A stretch of 64,000 nucleotides of DNA from DASQZK01 sp963809925 (GCA_963809925.1 CAWELH010000004.1:558001-622000); one strand, 5' to 3'; shown: positions 1-8,537, counted from the first letter of the stretch. Program-made: numbers and translations. Notes: generated from the sequence alone by a model not told the origin.

Positions 1-1113
1 TGTGAGGGTTGCATCATGGGACCTGGCACTTCGAAGAACGGAAAAAAACATGCCCGCAGGTCAAAGGTCATTCAATATTTAAAAGAGAAACTGCAGGATT
101 TTGACCAGGCAGGATGGCAGGAAGCTATGGACAAGGCCGTAGATATTGATCTGAGCCGTACTTTTACCAATAACGATCAGAGGATATCGGATCCATCGGA
201 AACAGAGATCACTGAAGTTCTCCTTTCCATGAATAAATTCACCCCCGACGATCACCTTAACTGCGGGGCTTGTGGTTATGATACCTGCCGCAACCATGCC
301 ATCGCCATAAAAAAGGATCTGGCCGAAACGGAGATGTGCCTTCCATATACCATTGATAAGCTCCATAATTCAATTGAAGAACTGGGCGTTTCGAACGAAA
401 AGCTCATGTCGGTCCAGCAGGTTCTGAAACAGACTGAAAAGTTGGCTCACATGGGACAGCTCTCAGCAGGTATTGCTCATGAATTGAACAACCCACTTGG
501 TGTTGTGATCATGTACTCCAATATATTGCTTGAAGAACATGCCGACAACCCGGCGCTGCATGAAGACCTGAAACTCATCGTTGAGCAGGCTGAACGGTGC
601 AAAGGCATCGTCGGAGGACTCTTGAATTTTGCCCGCAAAAACCAGGTGAACTATTGTGAGACAGATATGAACGATCTGGTTCGTCTTTCACTGGCTTCTG
701 TGATCATCCCGCGATCGATTACCGTCAAAGTGAATAACGGGATGAAGGATCCTTTTGCTGAAATCGACAGAGAGCAAATGGTACAGGTAATTTCCAACCT
801 GATAAAAAATGCTGTTGAAGCTATTCATGGTCCCGGTGAAATCACCATTTACCTGGAAGAATTCAACCGCGAGGTTGGGATCACCCTCCGCGATAGTGGC
901 TCCGGTATTAACATGAGTGATCTGCAGAAAGTTTTTGAACCTTTCTTCACAACAAAAGGCATTGGCAAAGGTACCGGGCTCGGGTTGGCAACAGCATACG
1001 GAGTTGTAAAAATGCACAAAGGGAAAATAAGTGTTACCTCAAATGCAAATCCGGAAGAAGGTCCTACATTTACAAAATTTGTGATCCGTCTGCCAAGACG
1101 CAGGCTAATTTAA
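1..1113 (+). CDS. [FeFe]-hydrogenase-like sensor histidine kinase (5' end outside window)
   Basis: The frame is open from base 1 and reads CEGCIMGPG before the first internal ATG at 16, so the gene starts upstream of the window. CEGC-x-GPG resembles the last H-cluster cysteine motif of HydS-type sensory hydrogenases. Counting from that ATG, Cys83, 86, 91 and 108 (C-x2-C-x4-C-x16-C) form a small 4Fe-4S domain of the PF04060 type. A histidine kinase follows: H-box GIAHELNNPLG, N-box NLIKNAVEAI, G1 DSGSG and G2 GTGLGLA. Such proteins are thought to sense H2 or redox state and phosphorylate a receiver. Two receiver-containing genes and rex follow directly. Family assignment is firm for the kinase and Fe-S domain; the hydrogenase part rests on the short motif at the edge. 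Confidence 0.85.
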   Translation, partial: CEGCIMGPGTSKNGKKHARRSKVIQYLKEKLQDFDQAGWQEAMDKAVDIDLSRTFTNNDQRISDPSETEITEVLLSMNKFTPDDHLNCGACGYDTCRNHAIAIKKDLAETEMCLPYTIDKLHNSIEELGVSNEKLMSVQQVLKQTEKLAHMGQLSAGIAHELNNPLGVVIMYSNILLEEHADNPALHEDLKLIVEQAERCKGIVGGLLNFARKNQVNYCETDMNDLVRLSLASVIIPRSITVKVNNGMKDPFAEIDREQMVQVISNLIKNAVEAIHGPGEITIYLEEFNREVGITLRDSGSGINMSDLQKVFEPFFTTKGIGKGTGLGLATAYGVVKMHKGKISVTSNANPEEGPTFTKFVIRLPRRRLI

Positions 1114-1130
1114 CATCAAAACCAGGAAGC

Positions 1131-1532
1131 ATGAAGGGGAAAACCATTCTGATCGCCGATGACGATTATGATTATCTGTTTCAGGTCAAATTTCTCCTTG
1201 AAAAATGGGGGTATACGGTCTTAACAGCTGAAAGTCAGCAGGAGGCTGAAGAAATAATTTCCAGCCAAAAGCCGGATCTGGCCATCCTGGATCTAATGAT
1301 GGAGAATGACGACAGCGGATTTATTCTCTGTTACCGGCTGAAAAGGCACTATCCGGATGTACCGGTGATCATTGCCACAGCAGTATCTGCAGAGACCGGC
1401 ATGTCATTCGGACTGAATTCAGATGAAGAAAAAAAATGGATCAAGGCCGATCTCTATCTTGAGAAAGGGGTAAGGCCCGATCAGTTGAAAAGTGGAATTG
1501 AAAAACTCTTGGGAAAGGATGGAATCACTTAA
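1131..1532 (+). CDS. Single-domain response regulator
   Basis: A 133-residue stand-alone receiver domain. The acidic pocket ADDD lies at about residues 9-12, the phospho-acceptor Asp sits in AILDLMM near residue 54, and the conserved Lys is in LEKGV near 109. There is no DNA-binding or enzymatic output domain, so it probably acts as a phosphotransfer relay or modulates a partner by binding. It starts 17 bases after the hydrogenase-like kinase, its likely phosphodonor, and overlaps the next gene by 14 bases, so the three are almost certainly one transcript. Confidence 0.88.
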   Translation: MKGKTILIADDDYDYLFQVKFLLEKWGYTVLTAESQQEAEEIISSQKPDLAILDLMMENDDSGFILCYRLKRHYPDVPVIIATAVSAETGMSFGLNSDEEKKWIKADLYLEKGVRPDQLKSGIEKLLGKDGIT

Positions 1533-2637
1533 AATTCTGGTAGTTGATGACGAACCGGGCATACGTTCAGGTGTGACCCGGATATTGTCAAAACATACTG
1601 TCAGCTACCCGTTCATGGATGAAGATTACATGTTTGAATGCCTCGAGGCATCTACGGGTGAAGAAGGTATGGACATCATTGACGCGGAGAAACCGGACAT
1701 TGTCCTTCTCGACAATAAGCTACCCGGCATCCAGGGCATGCAGGTCCTTGAGTACATCCGGCAGAAAAATTACGACATCATGGTAGCCATGATTACTTCC
1801 TATGCATCACTGGAAATTGCCGTACGCGCCACGGATGACGGAGCATGTGATTTTATCCCGAAGCCTTTCACTCCACAGGAACTTAAAGCTTCTATCGATA
1901 ATCTTACCAAACAATTGTTTCTGAAGCGGATTACCCGGAAAATGAAGAATGAAGGAAAAAAGATCCGTTACCAATTTGTATCGATCCTTTCCCATGAACT
2001 GAAGGCTCCACTGAATGCCATCGAAGGCTACCTCAATATCATGAAAGATAAGCAGGCAGGGGAAAGTATAGATGATTACGAGCAGATGATCGGCCGCTCT
2101 CTCGAACGTATACAGGGAATGAGAAGCCTGATCATGGACCTTCTTGATTTTACTAAGATAAGACTTGAGCGAAAAAAGGAAAAGAATAAAAAAATAGATC
2201 TCCGGGATCTCGCGAAAGATGCAATTAGTATCGTAAAACCTTATGCTATTCAAAAAAATGTTACTTTTAACCTTGATGCCTCGGATGATCTCATTATCGA
2301 AGCGGATCCAAACGATATGGAAATAATTTTTAACAATTTGCTGTCCAATGCTGTTAAATACAACAGCGACAATGGAAAGGTCGACGTTGTTCTCCGCAGG
2401 AAAGAGAATATTTATACTATTCAGGTAAGGGATACCGGTATTGGAATGCAGCAGGAAGAGGCTGCTCTGTTGTTTAAGGAATTTGTCAGAATAAAAAACG
2501 AAAAAACAAAAAATATTACAGGTAGCGGGCTGGGTTTATCCATTGTCAGGAAAATTACTGAACTTTATCATGGTCAGATCAGTGTGGAAAGCGTTCCTGA
2601 CAAAGGAAGTGTATTTACGGTAACATTGCCGGCGTAA
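1519..2637 (+). CDS. Receiver-histidine kinase hybrid
   Basis: The protein has an N-terminal receiver (ILVVDDEPGIR; phospho-Asp in VLLDNKLPG; Lys in IPKPFTP) followed by a HisKA/HATPase core (H-box SILSHELKAPLNAIEGYL; N-box NLLSNAVKYN; G1 RDTGIGM; G2 GSGLGLS). No membrane segment, so it is cytoplasmic. Receiver-first kinases usually take a phosphate signal in and alter their own kinase activity. I chose the ATG at 1519, preceded by GGGAAAGG, over an in-frame ATG at 1492; it gives MESLKILVVDD, the normal receiver start, and overlaps the previous gene by 14 bases. It completes a kinase-receiver-kinase relay with the two genes before it. Confidence 0.87.
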   Translation: MESLKILVVDDEPGIRSGVTRILSKHTVSYPFMDEDYMFECLEASTGEEGMDIIDAEKPDIVLLDNKLPGIQGMQVLEYIRQKNYDIMVAMITSYASLEIAVRATDDGACDFIPKPFTPQELKASIDNLTKQLFLKRITRKMKNEGKKIRYQFVSILSHELKAPLNAIEGYLNIMKDKQAGESIDDYEQMIGRSLERIQGMRSLIMDLLDFTKIRLERKKEKNKKIDLRDLAKDAISIVKPYAIQKNVTFNLDASDDLIIEADPNDMEIIFNNLLSNAVKYNSDNGKVDVVLRRKENIYTIQVRDTGIGMQQEEAALLFKEFVRIKNEKTKNITGSGLGLSIVRKITELYHGQISVESVPDKGSVFTVTLPA

Positions 2638-2646
2638 GGTACCAGA

Positions 2647-2665
2647 CTTTGCTATTAAAACAAAG
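2647..2665. promoter_or_regulatory. Dyad in the rex leader
   Basis: CTTTG and CAAAG face each other across nine bases, ending five bases before the rex ATG. Rex often regulates itself, but its usual site is TTGTGAA-N4-TTCACAA with wider spacing, which this does not match. It may be an operator for another factor or a chance dyad. Confidence 0.3.
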
Positions 2666-2670
2666 CCTTA

Positions 2671-3309
2671 ATGAAAACAACCAGATTACCCGAAAAAACG
2701 GTCGAGCGCCTCAGCGAATACAGGCGGACCTTATTTGATTGTCTTGCCCAGGGCAAGACTCATATTTATTCACACGAACTCGCTGATTTACACAACATCA
2801 CTGCAGTTCAGGTACGCAGGGATATCATGTTTATCGGCTACACCAGTATGCAGCGAAAAGGCTATGATGTGCGGGAACTGATTGACGTGATAGGCAGAAT
2901 CATCGATTTGGAGGAAGGTTTGAACGTTGCCGTCATTGGGATGGGAAATCTGGGTCGTGCCATTACACATTACTTTATGGGTAAACGATCGAAACTTAAT
3001 ATTGTGGCTGCTTTCGACATTGATCCGGGAAAAATAGATCGTGTTATTTCAGGGGTTAAATGCTTTGCTACGCAACGCCTGCAGGAGATTGTAAACGAAC
3101 TTGATATTTCCATCGCCCTGCTGACAGTACCAGCCGATGCTGCCGGAGAAACCACTGAAAAACTTGTACTTTCTGGTATCAAAGGTATCCTTAACTTTAC
3201 GACCATGCCGCTGAACGTCCCTTCCAATGTCTACCTCGAAGAATATGACATGATCACCTCCCTGGAAAAAGTTGCCTATTTTGTAAAAATTCACGCAATT
3301 AATTCCTGA
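2671..3309 (+). CDS. rex: Redox-sensing transcriptional repressor Rex
   Basis: A 212-residue Rex. The N-terminal winged helix (about 1-80) contains the family signature ITAVQVRRDIMFIGY, and the Rossmann domain starts at NVAVIGMGNLGRAI. The C-terminal helix EKVAYFVKIHAINS is the domain-swapped helix of the dimer. Rex binds DNA when NADH is low and releases it when NADH/NAD+ rises, and in anaerobes it controls fermentation, hydrogenase and NADH-oxidising genes. It lies 33 bases after the receiver-kinase hybrid and may share its transcript, which places two redox-sensing systems side by side. Confidence 0.96.
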   Translation: MKTTRLPEKTVERLSEYRRTLFDCLAQGKTHIYSHELADLHNITAVQVRRDIMFIGYTSMQRKGYDVRELIDVIGRIIDLEEGLNVAVIGMGNLGRAITHYFMGKRSKLNIVAAFDIDPGKIDRVISGVKCFATQRLQEIVNELDISIALLTVPADAAGETTEKLVLSGIKGILNFTTMPLNVPSNVYLEEYDMITSLEKVAYFVKIHAINS

Positions 3310-3349
3310 GAAATTGATTAATTTCGGCTTCTGAAACAGAGCCGGGATT

Positions 3350-4291
3350 ATGAAGGTTTACCATAGTCTGATTGAATTAGGACACTTGCACAACCCTGTA
3401 ATCACCACAGGGACATTCGACGGTGTACACATTGGCCACCATGCTATCATCACGAGGCTGGGAAAACTGGCCAGGGATATCAACGGTGAGTCGGTTCTTA
3501 TCACATTTCACCCCCATCCACGCAGAGTACTCTTTCCCGAAACCAGCGGGAAAGATCTTATGATGATCTGCTCGCAACAGGAGAAGATAGATCTTTTGGA
3601 GAAAACGGGTCTTGATCACCTTATTATCCTTGAGTTTACTACTGAATTTTCCAGGATCACCTCTCAAGACTTTGTGGAAGATATTCTTATCGGACTTCTG
3701 CACGCCAAGATTATTGTTATCGGATTCAACCATCATTTTGGTTACCACCGAACAGGGAATTTCGAATACCTTTATGGGCTCAGCAGGAAATATGGTATTG
3801 ATGTAGAGGAGATACCGGAACAGGATATTCAGAATGAAAGTGTCAGTTCCACCCGTATACGCAATGCCATCAATGATGGCAATATTCAACGGGCAAATGC
3901 TTACCTCGATCATTATTACTCACTCTCAGGTATGGCTTCTCTCCACCAAATGCATACCTCCGCTTACAACATAAAGGTTTATAAGGTTGAGATTGACGAC
4001 AATACGAAACTGATTCCCCCTGACGGTGTTTATGCAGTACGTATCATTAATGAGTTGATGCATTCCAGGGGTATGCTAAGCGTGAAAAACCACACCCTTG
4101 TTAACGGTTACCTAAGCAGTGATACTGAGATTGAATTCCATGTTTTTGATGATGACGTACCACTCGACGGGAAACCGGTCACATGTTTTTTCCATAAACG
4201 GATCAGAGACGGCATCCATTCCGATGATCCGGAAGTGATCAGGATGCAGCTTGTGAAGGATATCCGGGCTGCAGAAGAGTTGATCTATTGA
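3350..4291 (+). CDS. ribF: RibF-type FAD synthetase, kinase half divergent
   Basis: A 313-residue protein of the bifunctional riboflavin kinase/FMN adenylyltransferase family. The N-terminal adenylyltransferase is canonical: TGTFDGVHIGHH at about 20-31, ITFHPHPRRVLFP at 51-63 and SSTRIRNAI near 166-174. The C-terminal half is placed like a riboflavin kinase domain and keeps PDGVYAV, but the G-x-GR-x-x-GFPTAN motif that binds Mg-ATP, expected near residues 197-210, is not recognisable (GMASLHQMHTSAYNI is there). Adenylyltransferase activity is therefore likely and kinase activity doubtful. A second complete RibF may exist elsewhere in the genome. Confidence 0.85.
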   Translation: MKVYHSLIELGHLHNPVITTGTFDGVHIGHHAIITRLGKLARDINGESVLITFHPHPRRVLFPETSGKDLMMICSQQEKIDLLEKTGLDHLIILEFTTEFSRITSQDFVEDILIGLLHAKIIVIGFNHHFGYHRTGNFEYLYGLSRKYGIDVEEIPEQDIQNESVSSTRIRNAINDGNIQRANAYLDHYYSLSGMASLHQMHTSAYNIKVYKVEIDDNTKLIPPDGVYAVRIINELMHSRGMLSVKNHTLVNGYLSSDTEIEFHVFDDDVPLDGKPVTCFFHKRIRDGIHSDDPEVIRMQLVKDIRAAEELIY

Positions 4292-4324
4292 TGGTTTGGA
4301 GTACCCTTCTGCCGTTCAGGACAA

Positions 4325-5020
4325 TTACTGCCCTGACATTAACGTCGTGATTTCCTGTTTTAGGGTCATGAGATCCGTACCTTCCTTTTTATCATAAATA
4401 CCGGATACACCGGTGGCAGGCTGGCCAAGAATTATGATCCTGTGCCCAAGTAGTACTGCCTCTTCGATATCATGGGTCACAAATATTACAGTACGCCGGT
4501 CAGCATTCCAGAGTTCGAGAAAGTATCCGGTGAGTGTCTTCTTAAGTTTCATATCCAGCGCTTTGAAAGGCTCATCCATGAGGATCAGATCGGAATCGAA
4601 TGAGAAAGCACGTGCTAACGAAACCCTCTGCTTCATTCCTCCGCTGAGTTGGAGAGGGTAGAACTTGCTGAACGCATCAAGCTGAACTTTACGGATATGT
4701 TCATCAATACGTTTTCGCAGGGCCTCTCCGCTGAGCCGGTCCTTCAGCACGAAACTGATATTTCCATAAACCGTCTTCCACGGGAGCAACCTCGGATCCT
4801 GAAATACATACGACAGCTTTTTACGGCTTAAATCACTAATATCGCCATTTTCGACAGGTGTAGTTCCACCAATGATATTCAGAAGTGTGGTTTTGCCGCA
4901 ACCCGATGGGCCCAGGATGAAGTTGATCCTGTTTGAAAGAAAATCTACGGACAGATCCCTGAAAATTTCCAGTGGTCCGTATCGTTTGTCGATATGCCTG
5001 AGTCCGGGATTTATTTCCAT
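4325..5020 (-). CDS. ABC transporter ATPase, SsuB/TauB type
   Basis: A 231-residue ABC ATPase. Walker A GPSGCGKTT lies near residues 37-45, followed by the Q-loop VFQDPRLLPW, the signature LSGGMKQRVSLARA, Walker B LILMDEPFKALD and the switch His in VFVTHDIEEAVLLG. The sequence class is that of nitrate/sulfonate/taurine/thiamine-precursor importers. It overlaps the permease stop by ten bases, so translation is probably coupled. It energises import through the next two gene products; the substrate cannot be read from the ATPase. Confidence 0.9.
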   Translation of the reverse strand: MEINPGLRHIDKRYGPLEIFRDLSVDFLSNRINFILGPSGCGKTTLLNIIGGTTPVENGDISDLSRKKLSYVFQDPRLLPWKTVYGNISFVLKDRLSGEALRKRIDEHIRKVQLDAFSKFYPLQLSGGMKQRVSLARAFSFDSDLILMDEPFKALDMKLKKTLTGYFLELWNADRRTVIFVTHDIEEAVLLGHRIIILGQPATGVSGIYDKKEGTDLMTLKQEITTLMSGQ

Positions 5021-5763
5021 TTTACGATAGATTTTTCGGTTTTCCGGATCACGATTTCAAAGAAGTAGCTGATGGCAATCGCAATGATGGTCCAGGCAAT
5101 GAGTTCACTTACCTGCAAAAAGATCTGGGCACTCTGCATGCTCGTACCGATGCCATGCCGTGGCTGACTGAGGACTTCCCCAATAATGATCGCACGCCAT
5201 CCGAAGCCCATGGCATTGGAAAAACCACTGGTAAGGAAAGGGATGATGGAAGGGATGTATACGTCTATGAGAATCCGAAGCGGCTTTACGCGGAAGATTT
5301 CCCCCATTTCAACGAGCTCCCGGTCAACGTGCCTGATCCCTTCAATTATATTCAACGTGATAACGGGGTACATGGTCAGTATAGCTATAAATACCGGTAC
5401 CTGTTGATTCCCAAACCAGATGATGGCAAGTAGAATCAGTGAAATCACCGGTGTGGATCTGATGGTGACTAGCAATGGATTGATAAAGTGGAAAAAGTTC
5501 CTGTTCAATCCGGCAGGGATTCCTGTCATCATCGATAAAACAACGGAGATCGCAAAACCTTCCAGACCGCGCAAAACCGTTGCACCGACAGATGGCCAGA
5601 AATCCGATGCCATAAAAATGCGCAGGGTTGCCCCCAGTGTTTTCGCTGGAGAGGGAATGATCTGTTCTGAACCGTAAACCAGCGAAATGACCTGCCATAT
5701 CAGCAGGAGGAAAAGAATGCCGGCAATACTAATGACCCTGTTCTTTGTAATAAAATGTTTCAT
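5011..5763 (-). CDS. ABC transporter permease, SsuC type
   Basis: A permease of about 250 residues with six predicted membrane helices and the EAA-loop region EMGEIFRVKPLRILIDVYIP that docks on the ATPase, typical of the SsuC/TauC/ThiX family. The start at 5763 gives MKHFITKNRVISIAG; an in-frame ATG at 5781 is also possible. Either way it overlaps the 3' end of the binding-protein gene, and the three genes form one operon in the order binding protein, permease, ATPase. Confidence 0.9.
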   Translation of the reverse strand: MKHFITKNRVISIAGILFLLLIWQVISLVYGSEQIIPSPAKTLGATLRIFMASDFWPSVGATVLRGLEGFAISVVLSMMTGIPAGLNRNFFHFINPLLVTIRSTPVISLILLAIIWFGNQQVPVFIAILTMYPVITLNIIEGIRHVDRELVEMGEIFRVKPLRILIDVYIPSIIPFLTSGFSNAMGFGWRAIIIGEVLSQPRHGIGTSMQSAQIFLQVSELIAWTIIAIAISYFFEIVIRKTEKSIVKWK

Positions 5764-6706
5764 CTGGCAGGCTTCCGCCAAGGATTAGAGGATTAAAGTT
5801 ATAAAAGACGTTGAAATATTGCTCGATACCTTTCCTGTCGGCCCACGCACCAATATAATGGAGATTACAGCGCGGAATTGCCTGTGCGGCCACCACGGAA
5901 TCGGGCAATATACCATACTTTACAATGAGTTGCCCGGCAGAATCAGGATGATCATTCACCCAGTCAATCGATTCCCGCAATTTCTCAAGGTAATAGGATA
6001 TTACTTCAGGATGCTGCGTGGCAAATTCTCTTTTGACCAGTAATGCTGTTTGTGCGAACGGGACTTCATTACCGAAAAGACTGCTCCACTCACTGTTAAA
6101 ATTCAGGATGGGCCGAACAGCATGGTTCTTCTTCATGACCATTGAAACGAGAGGCTCAGAGATCACACCCATACTGGTAATACCTGCTGCAATGGCATTC
6201 GCCAGTTCAATGTGCGTTGGGAAAGAGTAATCGAGAAGAATATCTTTATCAGGATCAAGACCGTGTTGCCGGGCAAGATATCTGAACATAATGTCAGGGG
6301 TCATCCCACGCGCCATCATACTTACTTTTTTCCCCTTCAGGTCCTCCCAGGTATGGATTTCCGGGTCCGATCCGAACAAGTATAGTGTACCCCAAACCGG
6401 TACCGCTGCTAAGTAATATTCATGAGTTTTATTATAGAGAAGGGCCGCCATGGTTGAAGGTAAAACAGCAAAATCAACGGTTCCGTCTATGACCATGGCA
6501 CGTACCTGAGCCGGCTCGTTCCGGATGACAAAGCTGAAGCTGTCCGTATCTTCAAACATGGGCATATCATCAATCATTCTGATCATGGCCATTGCCGACG
6601 GACCCCTAAGGGTAGCTGTTAAAATGTTATGGTTTTCTACAATGACCTGCTTGCAGGATATCAGACAGAAGAGCATGCATGTGGTCAGAAGGATGAGGTT
6701 TTTCAT
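5729..6706 (-). CDS. ABC substrate-binding lipoprotein, NMT1/SsuA-like
   Basis: About 325 residues. The start at 6706 gives a lipoprotein signal, MKNLILLTTCMLFCLISCK, with the lipobox Cys at residue 19. The mature part has the bilobed NMT1/SsuA-like pattern (AMVIDGTVDFAVLPSTMAALL, WEDLKGKKVSMMARG, NEVPFAQTALLVKREF). This family feeds sulfonate, nitrate, pyrimidine (thiamine precursor) or other aromatic importers. No TPP riboswitch is visible upstream, so a thiamine role is not supported. First gene of a three-gene operon. Confidence 0.88.
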   Translation of the reverse strand: MKNLILLTTCMLFCLISCKQVIVENHNILTATLRGPSAMAMIRMIDDMPMFEDTDSFSFVIRNEPAQVRAMVIDGTVDFAVLPSTMAALLYNKTHEYYLAAVPVWGTLYLFGSDPEIHTWEDLKGKKVSMMARGMTPDIMFRYLARQHGLDPDKDILLDYSFPTHIELANAIAAGITSMGVISEPLVSMVMKKNHAVRPILNFNSEWSSLFGNEVPFAQTALLVKREFATQHPEVISYYLEKLRESIDWVNDHPDSAGQLIVKYGILPDSVVAAQAIPRCNLHYIGAWADRKGIEQYFNVFYNFNPLILGGSLPDETFYYKEQGH

Positions 6707-6727
6707 AGGATATGAGACGAAATCATT

Positions 6728-6735
6728 CAAAAATA
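6728..6735 (-). promoter_or_regulatory. Bacteroidota-type promoter of the ABC operon
   Basis: On the minus strand the box reads TATTTTTG (TAnnTTTG), 21 bases upstream of the binding-protein start. A TTG about 20 bases further upstream (6756-6758) fits the -33 element. Confidence 0.5.
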
Positions 6736-6801
6736 CATTAACCCTTTGGTTCCGGCAATTATTGACAGATAAATTGATGTGAGGTAACTCCTGACTCAGC
6801 C

Positions 6802-6818
6802 GGTCTGCCTGGCAGACC
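6802..6818. repeat. Short GC-rich inverted repeat
   Basis: GGTCTGCC and GGCAGACC flank a single T in the spacer between the divergent ABC operon and acetyltransferase gene. There is no T-tract, so it is not an obvious terminator. A similar small palindrome (CCCGTC-T-GACGGG type) occurs in the spacer near 31.77 kb, which hints at a dispersed extragenic motif. Confidence 0.4.
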
Positions 6819-6942
6819 CTAACGTTCCCTGATGTGCATAATTAATTAATTATCAATATTTTATGTAATATCAGTGAAAAATAAATTTTGCCATTCCAAA
6901 AAAAAGTGTATAATGCTACCTTGTTAAATCAAATTTCAATTT

Positions 6943-7392
6943 ATGTTAAACATCCACAAGTACGACGAAAAACAAGTACCAGAAGAACAAGAAAAAGATG
7001 ACCTCGTAAATTTCCTTTATGAGCACCTTGAACAGTATGGCGATAAGAAGACCGACATAGAGAGGGCTGTTGACTATGCACTGAACCTGAGAAATTCATT
7101 CGGCGGTTTTGTCCTTTCTGCTACAATCGATGATAAGATGGTTGGAGCAGTTGTTGTGAATGGCACGGGAATGAAAGGGTATATTCCTGAAAATATTCTT
7201 GTCTACATTGCTACACATAAAGTTTCCAGAGGAAAAGGGATAGGAAAAAAATTAATGGAAAGGGCTATTGATGAAGCCAATGGTGATATCGCTCTTCATG
7301 TTGAGCCCGACAATCCTGCACGCTTCCTGTACGAAAAGTATGGTTTCACAAATAAGTACCTTGAAATGAGGTATAAAAGAGGAAAAGTGTAA
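6943..7392 (+). CDS. GNAT-family N-acetyltransferase
   Basis: A 149-residue acetyltransferase of the GNAT fold. The acetyl-CoA pyrophosphate loop is VSRGKGIGKKLMERA (Q/R-x-x-G-x-G/A pattern) at about residues 89-103, and the C-terminal part HVEPDNPARFLYEKYGF is the usual beta5-alpha4 region. The substrate is unknown. The racemase gene begins on the base after its stop codon, so the two are co-translated. An amino acid or ornithine-like substrate is a reasonable but unproved inference from that pairing. Confidence 0.88.
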   Translation: MLNIHKYDEKQVPEEQEKDDLVNFLYEHLEQYGDKKTDIERAVDYALNLRNSFGGFVLSATIDDKMVGAVVVNGTGMKGYIPENILVYIATHKVSRGKGIGKKLMERAIDEANGDIALHVEPDNPARFLYEKYGFTNKYLEMRYKRGKV

Positions 7393-8466
7393 ATGGCATA
7401 CATCACACTGAATGCCGGAAAGCTAAAAGCAAATTATCAGCATCTCGATCAGCTTTTCAAAAAGCACAATATTAAATGGTCGGTGGTGAGTAAACTTCTA
7501 AGCGGGAATGTGTTATTCCTGAAAGAATTGCTGGAACTTAAGCCTGAACAGATTTGTGACTCAAGAGTGTCCAATCTGAGGACCATCAAATCCATTGATC
7601 CAGCTATTGAGACGATTTATATCAAGCCGCCGCCCAAACAGTACATTAAATCTGTGGTTGAGTATGCCGATATAAGTCTGAATACCGAATACGAAACGAT
7701 CCGTTTACTGTCGGAAGAAGCAGGCAGGCAGAAGAAACGCCACAAAGTCATAATCATGATCGAAATGGGAGAACTCCGGGAGGGCGTGATGCGTGAGGAA
7801 TTCATCAGATTCTATTCCAGGGTTTTCGAACTGCCAGGCATTGAGGTTGTGGGAATTGGCACCAACCTTACCTGTCTTTACGGTGTACTACCGAACCAGG
7901 ACAAACTGATCCAGTTGGGATTATATGAGCAACTCATCGAAGCCATGTTCAACAAGGAAATCCCCTACGTATCCGGCGGATCTTCGGTTACCATACCCTT
8001 GGTCCACCAGGGCATCCTCCCTGAAGCCATAAACCACTTCAGGGTTGGAGAAACACTCTTCTTAGGTACAAACGTATATGACGGCAGCGTTTTTGAAGAA
8101 ATGCATAATGATGTCTTCAGGCTTTATTCCGGCATCATTGAACTTACGGAAAAACCGCGGGTACCTGCGGGCGAGATGGGCGTAAACGTGGAGGGTGAAA
8201 GTTTTGAGTTCGATGAAAAGGATATTGGCAAAACTTCCTGGCGTGCTATCGTTGATATGGGACTCCTTGATGTAGATGAAAATCACATAGATCCTGTGGA
8301 TGAAAGTCTTCGTATGGTAGGTGCGAGCTCTGATATGTTCGTCATTGATCTTGGCATCAATCGTCAGGGATTTAGGGTGGGTGATTTTATTGAATTCAAG
8401 ATGGACTATATGGGTGTTGTGCGCGTACTGAATTCAAAGTATATCGAGAAGAAGATCGCGAAGTGA
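7393..8466 (+). CDS. Alanine/ornithine racemase-family PLP enzyme
   Basis: A 357-residue fold-type III PLP enzyme of the ornithine racemase-like branch. The PLP lysine is probably Lys34 in SVVSKLLSGN. GIGTNLTCLYGV and the phosphate-binding segment VSGGSSVTIPL are typical of this branch rather than of Alr. A separate canonical alr lies 2.5 kb downstream, so this is unlikely to be the housekeeping alanine racemase. Tight coupling with the GNAT gene suggests the pair acts on a related amino acid; the substrate is not determined. Confidence 0.83.
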   Translation: MAYITLNAGKLKANYQHLDQLFKKHNIKWSVVSKLLSGNVLFLKELLELKPEQICDSRVSNLRTIKSIDPAIETIYIKPPPKQYIKSVVEYADISLNTEYETIRLLSEEAGRQKKRHKVIIMIEMGELREGVMREEFIRFYSRVFELPGIEVVGIGTNLTCLYGVLPNQDKLIQLGLYEQLIEAMFNKEIPYVSGGSSVTIPLVHQGILPEAINHFRVGETLFLGTNVYDGSVFEEMHNDVFRLYSGIIELTEKPRVPAGEMGVNVEGESFEFDEKDIGKTSWRAIVDMGLLDVDENHIDPVDESLRMVGASSDMFVIDLGINRQGFRVGDFIEFKMDYMGVVRVLNSKYIEKKIAK

Positions 8467-8529
8467 AATGGGCCTTAATTTATTCCATGTGTCTGTTGTT
8501 AACCGTGGTGCATCTTTCCAGATATACCT

Positions 8530-8537
8530 TATATTTG
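8530..8537 (+). promoter_or_regulatory. Bacteroidota-type promoter of the CDF gene
   Basis: TATATTTG matches TAnnTTTG and lies about 97 bases upstream of the transporter ATG at 8634. Confidence 0.45.

Noticed and set aside
2647..2665. Rex autoregulatory operator
   Set aside because: The dyad has nine bases between its arms, three fewer than the Rex consensus between TTG and CAA, and lacks the inner GTGAA/TTCAC bases.
5729..6735. Thiamine-precursor (ThiY-type) identity for the ABC transporter
   Set aside because: No TPP riboswitch elements are visible upstream and no thi genes are near; the NMT1-like fold alone covers many substrates.
6802..6818. Intrinsic terminator in the divergent spacer
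   Set aside because: The stem has no adjacent T-run and lies between two gene starts, where no transcript should end.
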